Source of the DNA: Nitratifractor sp.
GTDB lineage: Bacteria; Campylobacterota; Campylobacteria; Campylobacterales; Sulfurovaceae
DNA length: 16,795 nucleotides
Assembly (NCBI GenBank): GCA_015485845.1
Contig: WFSU01000024.1
Coordinates: forward strand, 1 to 16,795
Direction of reading: 5' to 3'
Part shown: piece by piece, positions 6,943 through 12,988 of the stretch
How the letters are laid out: each line of letters starts with the position of its first letter
Numbering within the stretch: position 1 is the first letter of the stretch
The notes under the pieces: model-generated
The model's database searches: none
What the model saw: only the letters and a program-made list of their open reading frames with translations
Told to the model about the DNA's origin: nothing
Translations under genes and position numbers: made by a program

Positions 6943-8517
6943 ATGACCGTCAACACCGTCCGCGCCCTGCTCGAAAACGCTGCCCGTTTCGCTCCGGAAA
7001 AAACCGCACTCATACACGATCATCGTCGCTTGACCTACCGGGAGATCTTGGAGCGTGTCAACCGGGTCGCCAACTATCTTGACACATTGGATCTGCCGCG
7101 TGGCAGTCGGATCGGGATCTACTCCGAAAAAAGTCTTGACCAGATCATCGCCATCCTTGCCATCCTCTCGACCGAACACATCGTCGTCCCCATCACCCGC
7201 CTCCTCAAGCCCGAACAGGTGCGCTACATCATCGACGATGCCGGGATCGAGACCCTCATCACAGGGGAGCGCAAGATCGATACGTTTCGTCAGATCGCTT
7301 TTGAAGGGCGGCTTATCAGTTACACGGCTGCCGAGGAGAGCGACGTGTCGTTTGAGGAGATCTACAAATGCCACCCGGCCACCTACACGTGTAGCATCAA
7401 GAGCCACGACAATGCCGCCATTACTTATTCGTTCAGCACCGTGGGCAATCCCAAAGGGATCGTCATCGACCACCGCGCCCTCGTGGATGGTGCCCGGATC
7501 GTCTCGGCCTATCTCAAGCTTACCGATGCCGATATCCTCTCAGGGATCCTCTCATTCAACCTCGACTACGGTCTCAACCAGATCTTTGCCACCTTCTACA
7601 CCCGCGCGACGCTCGCACTCCATCGGTTTGTCCTCCCGGCGAACTTTTTCACCCATCTGATCCGGGATGAGGTGACGGTGCTGCCGCTGATGCCGATCCA
7701 CATCACCGAAATGTTTGACGAAGAGGCGCATCGTATCCCTACACCGGAGCAGTTTAACCGCCTCCGTGCCGTCACCTCCTCAGGGGGCAACCTCACCCCC
7801 CGGATGATCGCCAATCTCCAGACCCATTTCCCCAAGGCCGCAATCTACTCGATGCATGGCTTGACCGAAGCGTTCCGCTCCGCCTACCTCGAACCTGAGC
7901 AGATCCACATCCGCCCCGGCTCCATCGGCAAGGCCGTCCCCGATGTGGAGCTCTACATCCTCAACGAAGAGGGGCAGGCCTGTGCCCCCCGTGAAGTGGG
8001 CGAGCTGATCCACCGGGGTGCCTGCATCTACAAAGGGTTCTGGAATGCCCCCAGAGCCACGGCACAGCGGTTCAAGTCCATCGCCATCCTCGAGCAGGTG
8101 ATCCATTCCGAAGGGCGTCTGACCGACGAGATTGTCGTCGCCAGCGGGGATTATGTCTATGCCGATGAGGAGGGGTATATTTACTTCGTCGATCGCAAGG
8201 ACGACATGATCAAAACCCGGGGCTACCGCGTCAGTCCCTACGAAATTGAAAGTGTCGTGCGTGACCACCTGCCGCACATCACCGAGTGCGCTGTCTTTTC
8301 GCTGCCGGATGATGCGATAGAGGAGGAGATCGTCCTCGTGTACAACGCCTCCGGTGAGCTCTCCCCAAACGAGATCCTCTTCGAGCTCAAGCAGCACCTC
8401 CCCCACTACATGCTCCCCGGCCAGATACACTACAACACCACCATGCCCCGCAAATCGCTTCACTCCAAAGAGATCGACAAAGGGGCGTTGCGGGAAGAAT
8501 TAGTGAATAGAGGGTAG
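6943..8517 (+). CDS. AMP-forming acyl/aminoacyl-CoA or carrier-protein ligase (ANL superfamily)
   Basis: This 524-residue adenylate-forming enzyme has both ANL domains. Recognisable motifs are the P-loop region YSFSTVGNPKG (162-172, an atypical variant of SSGTTGxPKG), HGLTEA (305-310, core A5), SGDYVY (401-406) with DRKDDMIKTRGYRVSP (417-432) and the A10 lysine Lys509 (SLHSKEID). It therefore should activate a carboxylate as acyl-adenylate and pass it to CoA or a carrier protein. Parts of the N-terminus (VVPITRLLKPEQ) resemble exosortase-associated acyl-CoA ligases. Its position as the last gene of the glm operon suggests it activates 3-methylaspartate, as VinN does with the mutase VinH/VinI in vicenistatin biosynthesis. 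That substrate is an inference. AAAGGAG precedes the start. Confidence 0.88.
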   Translation: MTVNTVRALLENAARFAPEKTALIHDHRRLTYREILERVNRVANYLDTLDLPRGSRIGIYSEKSLDQIIAILAILSTEHIVVPITRLLKPEQVRYIIDDAGIETLITGERKIDTFRQIAFEGRLISYTAAEESDVSFEEIYKCHPATYTCSIKSHDNAAITYSFSTVGNPKGIVIDHRALVDGARIVSAYLKLTDADILSGILSFNLDYGLNQIFATFYTRATLALHRFVLPANFFTHLIRDEVTVLPLMPIHITEMFDEEAHRIPTPEQFNRLRAVTSSGGNLTPRMIANLQTHFPKAAIYSMHGLTEAFRSAYLEPEQIHIRPGSIGKAVPDVELYILNEEGQACAPREVGELIHRGACIYKGFWNAPRATAQRFKSIAILEQVIHSEGRLTDEIVVASGDYVYADEEGYIYFVDRKDDMIKTRGYRVSPYEIESVVRDHLPHITECAVFSLPDDAIEEEIVLVYNASGELSPNEILFELKQHLPHYMLPGQIHYNTTMPRKSLHSKEIDKGALREELVNRG

Positions 8518-8522
8518 AAATT

Positions 8523-8552
8523 TTGACATTGTCTATTTTGTTTGGGTATAAT
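8523..8552 (+). promoter_or_regulatory. Consensus sigma-70 promoter (TTGACA-18-TATAAT)
   Basis: TTGACA (8523-8528) and TATAAT (8547-8552) are both perfect, with an 18-base spacer. The expected start of transcription is at or next to 8559, the A of the ATG of the following gene, so that message may be leaderless. Confidence 0.8.
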
Positions 8553-8558
8553 ACTTCC

Positions 8559-8789
8559 ATGAGCAAAATAGACAAAGAAAAAGAGTATATCAATATGCTG
8601 AAAGTCTATATGGGTATATTGATTGCTCTTTTGATAAGTGACATATCGGGAACGGTAAAATTGTTTCAGAAAGAGGAAATGAATACCGTTTTTTGGTTTG
8701 GAATTGCATCGATCATATTGCTATCGCTGGCGTTTATTAGATTGGCCAAATATGCCCATCAAAAAATTGACAAACTGGAGGATTTGTAA
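8559..8789 (+). CDS. Small two-helix membrane protein, first gene of a two-gene cassette
   Basis: The 76-residue protein has a charged N-terminus (MSKIDKEKEYIN), two predicted transmembrane segments (about residues 16-29 and 42-57) and a charged tail ending KIDKLEDL. The start at 8559 is supported by homology: the broken copy at 10135 begins MGKIDVVKEKIN. The promoter would start transcription at this ATG. An alternative internal start at 8595, after an A/G-rich stretch, would give 64 residues. The gene overlaps the next small gene (TAATG) with a shared GGAGG signal. I do not recognise a functional family; short paired membrane proteins like this can be toxins or stress peptides, but nothing here proves it. 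Confidence 0.7.
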   Translation: MSKIDKEKEYINMLKVYMGILIALLISDISGTVKLFQKEEMNTVFWFGIASIILLSLAFIRLAKYAHQKIDKLEDL

Positions 8790-8884
8790 TGACCATAGAA
8801 ACCATAGGATTAGTCATAGCATTGAGTGTAGCTTTGTGGGCAATTATGTATAGTACTTATGAGATCATGCAGGATTCGAACTGA
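8789..8884 (+). CDS. Tiny single-span membrane peptide (31 aa), second gene of the cassette
   Basis: ATG overlaps the preceding stop (TAATG), and GGAGG lies seven bases before it inside the upstream gene. The peptide begins MTIETIGLVIALSVALWAIM, essentially one membrane helix, followed by a short polar tail ending QDSN. A similar 25-residue peptide follows the broken cassette copy at 10315-10392, also after GGAGG. The repeated arrangement is the best evidence that this short ORF is real. Confidence 0.65.
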   Translation: MTIETIGLVIALSVALWAIMYSTYEIMQDSN

Positions 8885-8918
8885 GGCGTGAGCCCAGTGT
8901 GGTCACTCTTTCAAATCA

Positions 8919-8967
8919 GGAGCAGGGGCTTCAGCCCCGTCAAGCAGGGCTGAAGCCCCTGCCTCCA
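8919..8967 (+). repeat. REP-like palindromic repeat (GGGGCTTCAGCCC family), full unit
   Basis: A perfect 16-base stem, GCAGGGGCTTCAGCCC (8922-8937) with its complement at 8947-8962, surrounds a nine-base loop CGTCAAGCA. The GGAG and GCCTCCA flanks and the loop match the unit inside glmL at 6850-6896. Confidence 0.9.
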
Positions 8968-8993
8968 AGTTTCCACCAAATCCATAACTCAAC

Positions 8994-9013
8994 GGGGCTG
9001 AAGCCCCTACTCC
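8994..9013 (-). repeat. REP-like half unit (inverted)
   Basis: This single arm reads GGGGCTGAAGCCCCTACTCC, the reverse complement of the left arm of the full unit at 8919. It follows that unit after about 26 bases. Confidence 0.75.
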
Positions 9014-9078
9014 TGTAAAGTACACGCTTTGGAGTTATGAGACAAGCAAATAGCACACCTCCCGACGGCACACTTTGG

Positions 9079-9148
9079 AAGCGGAGACTTCAGTCCCGCC
9101 CCATCCCAAACAGGATGGGAATCCCGGAGTGAGGCTAAAGCCTTCACT
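9079..9148 (+). repeat. Diverged REP-like repeat cluster
   Basis: It starts with an arm of the same family (GACTTCAGTCCCG, 9086-9098). A hairpin, CCCATCC/GGATGGG (9100-9106/9113-9119), follows. It ends with an imperfect GTGAGGCT/AGCCTTCAC hairpin (9129-9147). The unit seems to be a mutated or composite version of the full repeat. Confidence 0.55.
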
Positions 9149-9163
9149 TTCAGATTGTGGTGT

Positions 9164-9189
9164 TGTCTTCTCTCGTTACAAAGCTCCCA
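9164..9189 (+). repeat. Partial copy of the TCTTCTCTCG palindromic repeat
   Basis: TCTTCTCTCGTTACAAAGCT matches, with one change, the start of the full unit at 9853-9885, but the right arm of the hairpin is missing. The sequence after it is unrelated. Confidence 0.6.
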
Positions 9190-9292
9190 CCACAGGACAG
9201 CAAATATCGAAGAAGACACCCTTTCGCGGTAGTTGGAGTTTGCTGAATAAATGTTGAACGCATAAAATTACTCCTGATTTTAAGCGGGGGGG

Positions 9293-9321
9293 TACAATTA
9301 TGTCAGAGATTTTAAAATCTC
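9293..9321 (+). promoter_or_regulatory. Possible promoter and operator-like palindrome for the lipoprotein gene
   Basis: TACAAT (9293-9298) is a plausible -10 without a clear -35. A perfect 16-base palindrome, GAGATTTTAAAATCTC, follows at 9306-9321, around the expected transcription start. It could be an operator or an mRNA 5' hairpin. Confidence 0.35.
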
Positions 9322-9350
9322 AAATATTTTGATAGACAAAAGGAGTGGAA

Positions 9351-9851
9351 ATGAGAGTTGCAACGATTGCCATGGGATTGGGTCTTGGTGCGTTTTTGAT
9401 GACGGGATGCGGGGGACCGACTGGCGACGACAAAAGTGATATTGTGGGAACGTGGGTAAAGGCATGCTACCAGCCCAGCATGGATTCAGACAAAGGAACA
9501 CATAAAACATACACTTGGAAATTCACACAAAAAGAATTTTCGTATTCAGCTACATATTATTCAGACGAAAACTGCACGCAAGATCCTGTGGCTGATGGTA
9601 AAGGTGGTGGAACATACAGTATTGGCGGAAAGGCAAAAGATTCAAGTGGAAAAGATACCACCGAGATTAATTTTACATATACCAAGTGGAATGATGAAGA
9701 TATGAATAGCACGAAGTACTCAATGTATCGATTTGATGCTAACGATGGCTTGCTTGTTGCAGGGAAAAAGGGAGAAAAGGACGGTAAAACGCCAGAGAAT
9801 AGGAAGAATTATATTGGATCTCATTGGAAAGGGGCAACAAAACAACAGTAG
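9351..9851 (+). CDS. Small lipoprotein of unknown function, possibly lipocalin-like
   Basis: The 166-residue product has a lipoprotein signal ending in LMTGC with the modified Cys at 20. The start at 9351 has AAGGAG six bases upstream. After the lipobox comes a short GGPTGDDKSD linker and then a beta-rich body: VGTWVKACY, YTWKFTQKEFSYSATYYSDENC and further alternating strands, with Cys residues near the start and middle. The GTW opening and strand pattern suggest a small lipocalin/beta-barrel fold, which is an inference. Neighbours are repeats on both sides and no operon partner. It is AT-rich. Confidence 0.75.
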   Translation: MRVATIAMGLGLGAFLMTGCGGPTGDDKSDIVGTWVKACYQPSMDSDKGTHKTYTWKFTQKEFSYSATYYSDENCTQDPVADGKGGGTYSIGGKAKDSSGKDTTEINFTYTKWNDEDMNSTKYSMYRFDANDGLLVAGKKGEKDGKTPENRKNYIGSHWKGATKQQ

Positions 9852-9852
9852 A

Positions 9853-9886
9853 TCTTCTCTCGTTACGAAGCTCCCGCTTCGTAACA
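9853..9886 (+). repeat. TCTTCTCTCG palindromic repeat, full unit
   Basis: GTTACGAAGC (9862-9871) pairs perfectly with GCTTCGTAAC (9876-9885) around TCCC. The leading TCTTCTCTC is shared with the copies at 9164 and, inverted, at 10081. It lies directly after the lipoprotein stop and could also help end transcription, but lacks a T-tract. Confidence 0.75.
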
Positions 9887-10059
9887 CCCCATTGGCGATA
9901 AATTAATTCCAATATCTACATTTCAGTATATTTTTTATCATAATACTACCGTATTTTCATATATTATTCGGTAGTGTAGTACTGTATTTTAGATAAAAAC
10001 ATCATACATGTGGCGTATTGGTGTGGGAGAATTGTCTGTTGTTTTGCGTTTCGTATACA

Positions 10060-10090
10060 CTCCCACGTGGAACGTGGGAGCGAGAGAAGA
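10060..10090 (-). repeat. TCTTCTCTCG palindromic repeat, inverted copy with a different stem
   Basis: CTCCCACGT (10060-10068) pairs with ACGTGGGAG (10072-10080) around GGA and is followed by CGAGAGAAGA. On the minus strand this reads TCTTCTCTCG plus hairpin, the same design as the unit at 9853. Confidence 0.7.
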
Positions 10091-10134
10091 TTGAGCCGTT
10101 CCTTTTATGGGTGATACTATGGTATTAATCCCCT

Positions 10135-10313
10135 ATGGGAAAAATAGATGTGGTCAAAGAAAAAATCAATTTAAATCGTTCCCAACGTCCTCGTTGGGAA
10201 TGGCATATATCCCGCACCAATTAACTTTGGCGTATGCGCTCACAAGTTTTGGTGTTATACATCTCCTGAACAAGACCATTCTCAAAAAAATTGATTCACT
10301 GGAGGAATTATAA
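10135..10313 (+). pseudogene. Broken second copy of the small membrane protein gene
   Basis: The 5' part reads MGKIDVVKEKIN, clearly related to MSKIDKEKEYIN of the gene at 8559. It is then interrupted by a palindromic repeat (10179-10200) and meets a stop at 10222-10224. The 3' part, in another frame, ends LLNKTILKKIDSLEEL, like the intact gene's KIDKLEDL ending. The membrane segments between are mostly lost or out of frame. A 68-codon open frame starting at 10107 covers part of this, but its N-terminal half is not gene-like. It is directly followed, one base later, by a small peptide gene as in the intact cassette. Confidence 0.65.
10179..10200 (+). repeat. Palindromic repeat inserted in the pseudogene
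   Basis: TTCCCAACG (10179-10187) pairs with CGTTGGGAA (10192-10200) around TCCT. Repeats of the form GTTCCCAACG with a central spacer are widespread dispersed palindromes in proteobacterial genomes, from general knowledge. It sits exactly where the pseudogene loses similarity to the intact copy. Confidence 0.65.
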
Positions 10314-10314
10314 A

Positions 10315-10392
10315 ATGGAATTATTATTAGGATTGACCGTACTGGGTGTGATTATTTTTTTGAGCTATGAAGCGTATATCGCTACGCTTTAA
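10315..10392 (+). CDS. Tiny single-span membrane peptide (25 aa), partner of the broken cassette copy
   Basis: The ATG lies one base after the pseudogene stop, with GGAGG nine bases before it. The peptide (MELLLGLTVLGVIIFLSYEA plus a short tail) is a single hydrophobic helix. It occupies the same position and has the same signal as the 31-residue peptide at 8789-8884. Whether it is still expressed without an intact partner is unknown. Confidence 0.5.
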   Translation: MELLLGLTVLGVIIFLSYEAYIATL

Positions 10393-10438
10393 CTTCAGGT
10401 ACCATTCCTGCATGATAACCCTGCTTCGTTGAGTAAAA

Positions 10439-11044
10439 TTATCTTGTACGCTGCATGGGCACAAAGACGAGTGAAGGCTGAATATCAGGAAAATTCTGAA
10501 TCATACTCTCATAGTCGGGGTTGTTTCGCAGCGCTTCGATAACCACATCGAGGGGTTCAGTGAAATTCTCCTCGAGATCATATTCGTCACCGGCAGGGAC
10601 AAACGCGAGGTGTTCATGGGGTGGATCGAAACGGGCATCGACCCCCTCTTTGTTGCCTCGAGGATCGATGCGGTACCAGCCGTAGTCGTGCAGATAGACG
10701 GTGTTGAGACCGTGAAGGCAGTAGATATCGGGTCGGTACTCCGAGCAGCTCAGGCGCTGGTACGCTAATCCCGCCGGGATGCCGTTGGCACGGAGGAGGG
10801 CGGCCAGCAGATGACTCTTGGCATAGCACCACCCGGTACGGTGCCGAAGCACTTCGCTGGCGGTGCAAGTGGTCACTGAGGCTTGCGTATCGCCGCTGTG
10901 GGCGATTTCATCCCGGACATAGAGAAAGCATCGTCGGGCGATTTCGACGTCCGTCGTATACCCCACACTGAGACGCTCAGCCAGCGCTTTGACTTCGGGG
11001 TGGCTGAAGTCGAGGATATCGCTCTTGGCAAGGTAGGCATTCAT
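10439..11044 (-). CDS. Transglutaminase-like cysteine protease/peptidase-fold protein
   Basis: The 201-residue protein is a compact transglutaminase-like domain. The catalytic triad is visible: Cys73 in GWCYAKSHLLAALLRANGIP, His111 in YCLHGLNTVYL and Asp127 in YRIDPRGN. No signal peptide is apparent, so it is probably cytoplasmic. Proteins of this type hydrolyse or transfer amide bonds; the substrate is unknown. Its start overlaps the stop of the racemase gene (ATGA), so the two are co-translated. Their linkage suggests peptide or D-amino-acid metabolism, which is an inference. Confidence 0.85.
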   Translation of the reverse strand: MNAYLAKSDILDFSHPEVKALAERLSVGYTTDVEIARRCFLYVRDEIAHSGDTQASVTTCTASEVLRHRTGWCYAKSHLLAALLRANGIPAGLAYQRLSCSEYRPDIYCLHGLNTVYLHDYGWYRIDPRGNKEGVDARFDPPHEHLAFVPAGDEYDLEENFTEPLDVVIEALRNNPDYESMIQNFPDIQPSLVFVPMQRTR

Positions 11045-11733
11045 TGCAGTGCCTCAGATACGGCCGAGAGTGCATGGATCTCCGTGGTGTCAAACACCGG
11101 TAGCGTCAGATCCTCTTGAGAAATAAGCATCCCGATCTCGGTGCAGCCGAGGATCACTCCTTCGATGGCTTCATCCCGTTCCATCCGTGCGATGATCTCA
11201 AGGTAGGCTTCTTTGGATGCGCTTTCGACGGTGCCGAGACAGAGTTCGTTGTAGATCACTTTGTGGATCAGGTCGCGCTCGTCGGCGTTGGGGATGATGA
11301 CGTCGATGCCGTTGTCGATGAGGATCTGTTTGTAAAAATTCTCCTCCATCGTGAAGCGGGTGCCGAGCAGTCCGATCCGTGTGAGGCCTTGGCTCTTGAT
11401 CGTATCGGCGGTGGCCTGAGCGATGTGGAGAAAGGGGATGGTGATCCCTTTGCGGATCTGGGGGAGGAGTTTGTGCATGGTGTTGGTGGCGATGAGGATA
11501 AAATCCGCCCCGGCACGCTCAAGGGAGAGGGCTGCCTCGTGTAAAATTGCCGCCGCTTCGTCCCAGCGGTCGGCATGTTGGAGTTTTTCGATGGTGTCAA
11601 AGTCCACCGTCACCATGACTGAGCGGGCATTGTGTTGTCCGCCGAGGCGGGCGTGAGTTGCTTCGTTGATGATTTGGTAGTAGAGGGCGCTTGATTCCCA
11701 GCTCATGCCGCCGAGGATGCCGATGGTTTTCAT
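11041..11733 (-). CDS. Aspartate/glutamate racemase family protein (YgeA/RacX-like)
   Basis: The 230-residue protein has the two-domain pseudo-symmetric fold of PLP-independent racemases: MKTIGILGGMSWESSALYYQ at the N-terminus, ATNTMHK in place of the first catalytic Cys motif and LGCTEIGML for the second. The Thr/Cys pair is the arrangement known for the E. coli YgeA subgroup, so the missing first cysteine does not imply inactivity. Expected substrates are aspartate, glutamate or a broader set of amino acids. It overlaps the GNAT gene upstream and the transglutaminase-like gene downstream by four bases each. AGGAG lies before the start. Confidence 0.88.
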   Translation of the reverse strand: MKTIGILGGMSWESSALYYQIINEATHARLGGQHNARSVMVTVDFDTIEKLQHADRWDEAAAILHEAALSLERAGADFILIATNTMHKLLPQIRKGITIPFLHIAQATADTIKSQGLTRIGLLGTRFTMEENFYKQILIDNGIDVIIPNADERDLIHKVIYNELCLGTVESASKEAYLEIIARMERDEAIEGVILGCTEIGMLISQEDLTLPVFDTTEIHALSAVSEALQ

Positions 11734-12239
11734 AAGTGTTCTCCTGTGGGTGTATTGGTGAGTGTTTTATACATGATGCGTGCATCGACATACCCCAGTC
11801 GTGGGTGTCGAAATGCTCCGGGGAGGCGTCCGACGGTCGCAAAGCCCAGTCGTTCCCATAACGCAACAGCACGGGTATTGGTCTCAATGACGAAATTGAA
11901 TTGCATGGCCCGATATCCGAAGGCCAGTGCCTCGTGCTCGGAGTGCCGATACATGGTAGTTGCCACCCCTTGCCCCTGTGCTGACTCAGCGACCATGTAG
12001 CCGCAATTGCAGACGTGATCGCCGCCACCGGTTTGGTTGGATTTGAGATAATAGGTGCCGACGATCGTTTCACCTATGAGTGCTACATACGTTTGACGAG
12101 GACTCTCCATCCAGACTTTTCTGGCTGCCTCAGGGCTCATGTCTTGAGGATAAGTGTACGTCTCCCCGGCACGAATAACCGGCTCGAGGATCGACCATAT
12201 CGCTTCCCAGTCTTGCGGGGTTGCCGGGCGCAGGGTCAT
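11730..12239 (-). CDS. GNAT-family N-acetyltransferase
   Basis: This 169-residue single-domain protein starts MTLRPATPQDWEAIW and carries the acetyl-CoA-binding motif A at ESAQGQGVATTMY, followed by NTRAVALWERLGF, a typical C-terminal GNAT segment. The ATG at 12239 has no good ribosome binding site. It overlaps the stop of a 17-codon ORF that has a perfect AGGAGG, so expression probably depends on translational coupling. The open frame continues further upstream, but that part is not gene-like. The acyl acceptor is unknown; company with an amino-acid racemase suggests an amino acid or small amine. Confidence 0.85.
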   Translation of the reverse strand: MTLRPATPQDWEAIWSILEPVIRAGETYTYPQDMSPEAARKVWMESPRQTYVALIGETIVGTYYLKSNQTGGGDHVCNCGYMVAESAQGQGVATTMYRHSEHEALAFGYRAMQFNFVIETNTRAVALWERLGFATVGRLPGAFRHPRLGYVDARIMYKTLTNTPTGEHL

Positions 12240-12289
12240 TGGATTACTTTGTTGATAATCTGATGGTAGAGAGTGCCGACAGGTTTCAT
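12236..12289 (-). pseudogene. 17-codon leader ORF, relic of a second racemase gene start
   Basis: It encodes MKPVGTLYHQIINKVIQ, and its TGA overlaps the GNAT ATG. AGGAGG (12296-12301) sits six bases before the start. The sequence aligns with the racemase N-terminus (MKTIGI, then LYYQIINEA) with ten codons missing in between. Similarity is visible in DNA too: ATGAAA..C..TCGGCA, then CTCTAC.A.CA.AT.ATCAAC. It now serves as a coupling leader for the GNAT gene. Confidence 0.6.
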
Positions 12290-12325
12290 TGGTAGCCTCC
12301 TGTAAAATGTAGTGCAGGCTGGTAC

Positions 12326-12592
12326 TCAAAAGAGCTGTGCATGAGTCCCCAGACGCATCAAGACGATCGTGTCGTCGCTCTCTTCGAGATAGATCACCAG
12401 CATGTCCCCGCCAAGGTGAAACTCTCTGCAATCCTGAAAAACTCCAGATAAGGTATGGTCTTTGTACTCTGCCGGTAAGGGTGTTCCTTCTCTGAGGGTA
12501 TTGATGCTGTGGACGAATTTTTCAAACTGAGAGTCACTCAGCCGGGCGTTTCTGAAATCTTTCAAAAACTTTTTGTGCCGCCTAATCTTCAT
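12326..12592 (-). CDS. yafQ: YafQ-family toxin (RelE superfamily mRNA interferase)
   Basis: At 88 residues it matches YafQ, a ribosome-dependent mRNA endonuclease. Conserved residues are visible in order: His46 (KDHTLSG), His59 and Asp63 (CREFHLGGDM), His84 and the terminal Phe88 (RLGTHAQLF). The Trp that normally follows the Asp (DW) is Met64 here, a change next to the active site. The gene overlaps its antitoxin by 11 bases. The symbol is by homology. Confidence 0.88.
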   Translation of the reverse strand: MKIRRHKKFLKDFRNARLSDSQFEKFVHSINTLREGTPLPAEYKDHTLSGVFQDCREFHLGGDMLVIYLEESDDTIVLMRLGTHAQLF

Positions 12593-12833
12593 GGGCGATT
12601 AGCTCATCAAAAGAAAACGCTTCGACATCGATCCCTTTTCGCGATTCGTCAATTACTTTTTGGGTCTCTTTGTTGGGGATTTTGATTTCAAAGGGGATAC
12701 CGTTGTGGTGTTTGATCTGCTGATAAAAGAGTGTGATGGCCTGGGTTGCGCTTAGTCCAAGCTGCTTGAGGATTGATTCTACGTCCCCTTTCAGATCCGA
12801 TTCGATCCGAGCATTGATGATTGCATTTTTCAT
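12582..12833 (-). CDS. dinJ: DinJ/RelB-family antitoxin
   Basis: The 83-residue protein has an N-terminal ribbon-helix-helix (NARIESDLKGDVESILKQLG, then LSATQAITLFYQQI) and GIPFEIKIPN, the hallmark of DinJ/RelB antitoxins. The C-terminus is the toxin-binding part. It is first in the pair and overlaps the YafQ-like toxin. AAAGGAG precedes the ATG. The RHH domain probably represses its own promoter, where two short palindromes lie. Confidence 0.88.
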   Translation of the reverse strand: MKNAIINARIESDLKGDVESILKQLGLSATQAITLFYQQIKHHNGIPFEIKIPNKETQKVIDESRKGIDVEAFSFDELIAHED

Positions 12834-12849
12834 GGAGACTCCTTTCTAT

Positions 12850-12871
12850 TTGTATGACAAGTGTAACACAC
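12850..12871 (-). promoter_or_regulatory. Candidate autoregulatory operator of dinJ-yafQ
   Basis: Two adjacent short palindromes, TTGT-ATG-ACAA (12850-12860) and GTGT-AAC-ACAC (12861-12871), lie 17-38 bases upstream of dinJ, overlapping the likely promoter. RHH antitoxins usually bind such paired sites; the assignment is by position. Confidence 0.4.
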
Positions 12872-12988
12872 ATTTTCTTTTGGTTTTCTGAAGCCCTTTT
12901 AAAATCAGGATCAACCATAGCCTACATGTTACGATTTCTATCGCTCCGTAAAGAAAAAATACATTTATGAAACCTCCGCTTTCTCATA

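Larger units (their letters stand above)
8885..9350. other. Repeat-rich intergenic stretch without a convincing gene
   Basis: Between the small-peptide cassette and the lipoprotein gene I see no supported coding sequence on either strand; the short open frames (60-70 codons) follow the repeats. The stretch holds at least four palindromic repeat units, described separately, and a possible promoter and palindrome just before 9351. Confidence 0.7.
9852..10134. other. Intergenic stretch between two palindromic repeats, no gene seen
   Basis: Only repeats and AT-rich sequence are visible. It is bounded by TCTTCTCTCG (9853-9862) and its complement CGAGAGAAGA (10081-10090). In the middle, ACTACCG (9945-9951) and CGGTAGT (9969-9975) form an inverted repeat around AT-rich sequence. 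A weak promoter-like pair, TTGAGC (10091-10096) and TACTAT (10115-10120) with an 18-base spacer, precedes the broken cassette. Confidence 0.5.

Noticed and set aside
7780..8463. 227-codon minus-strand open frame inside the ligase gene
   Set aside because: It is a long shadow frame typical of GC-rich coding sequence. The plus strand carries all the ANL motifs.
8919..9200. CRISPR array in the repeat cluster
   Set aside because: The units are palindromic, of unequal length and spacing, occur in both orientations, and have no regular spacers or cas genes nearby.
9945..9975. Integron or phage attachment site
   Set aside because: Only one imperfectly placed inverted repeat is visible, with no integrase gene and no second core sequence in the window.
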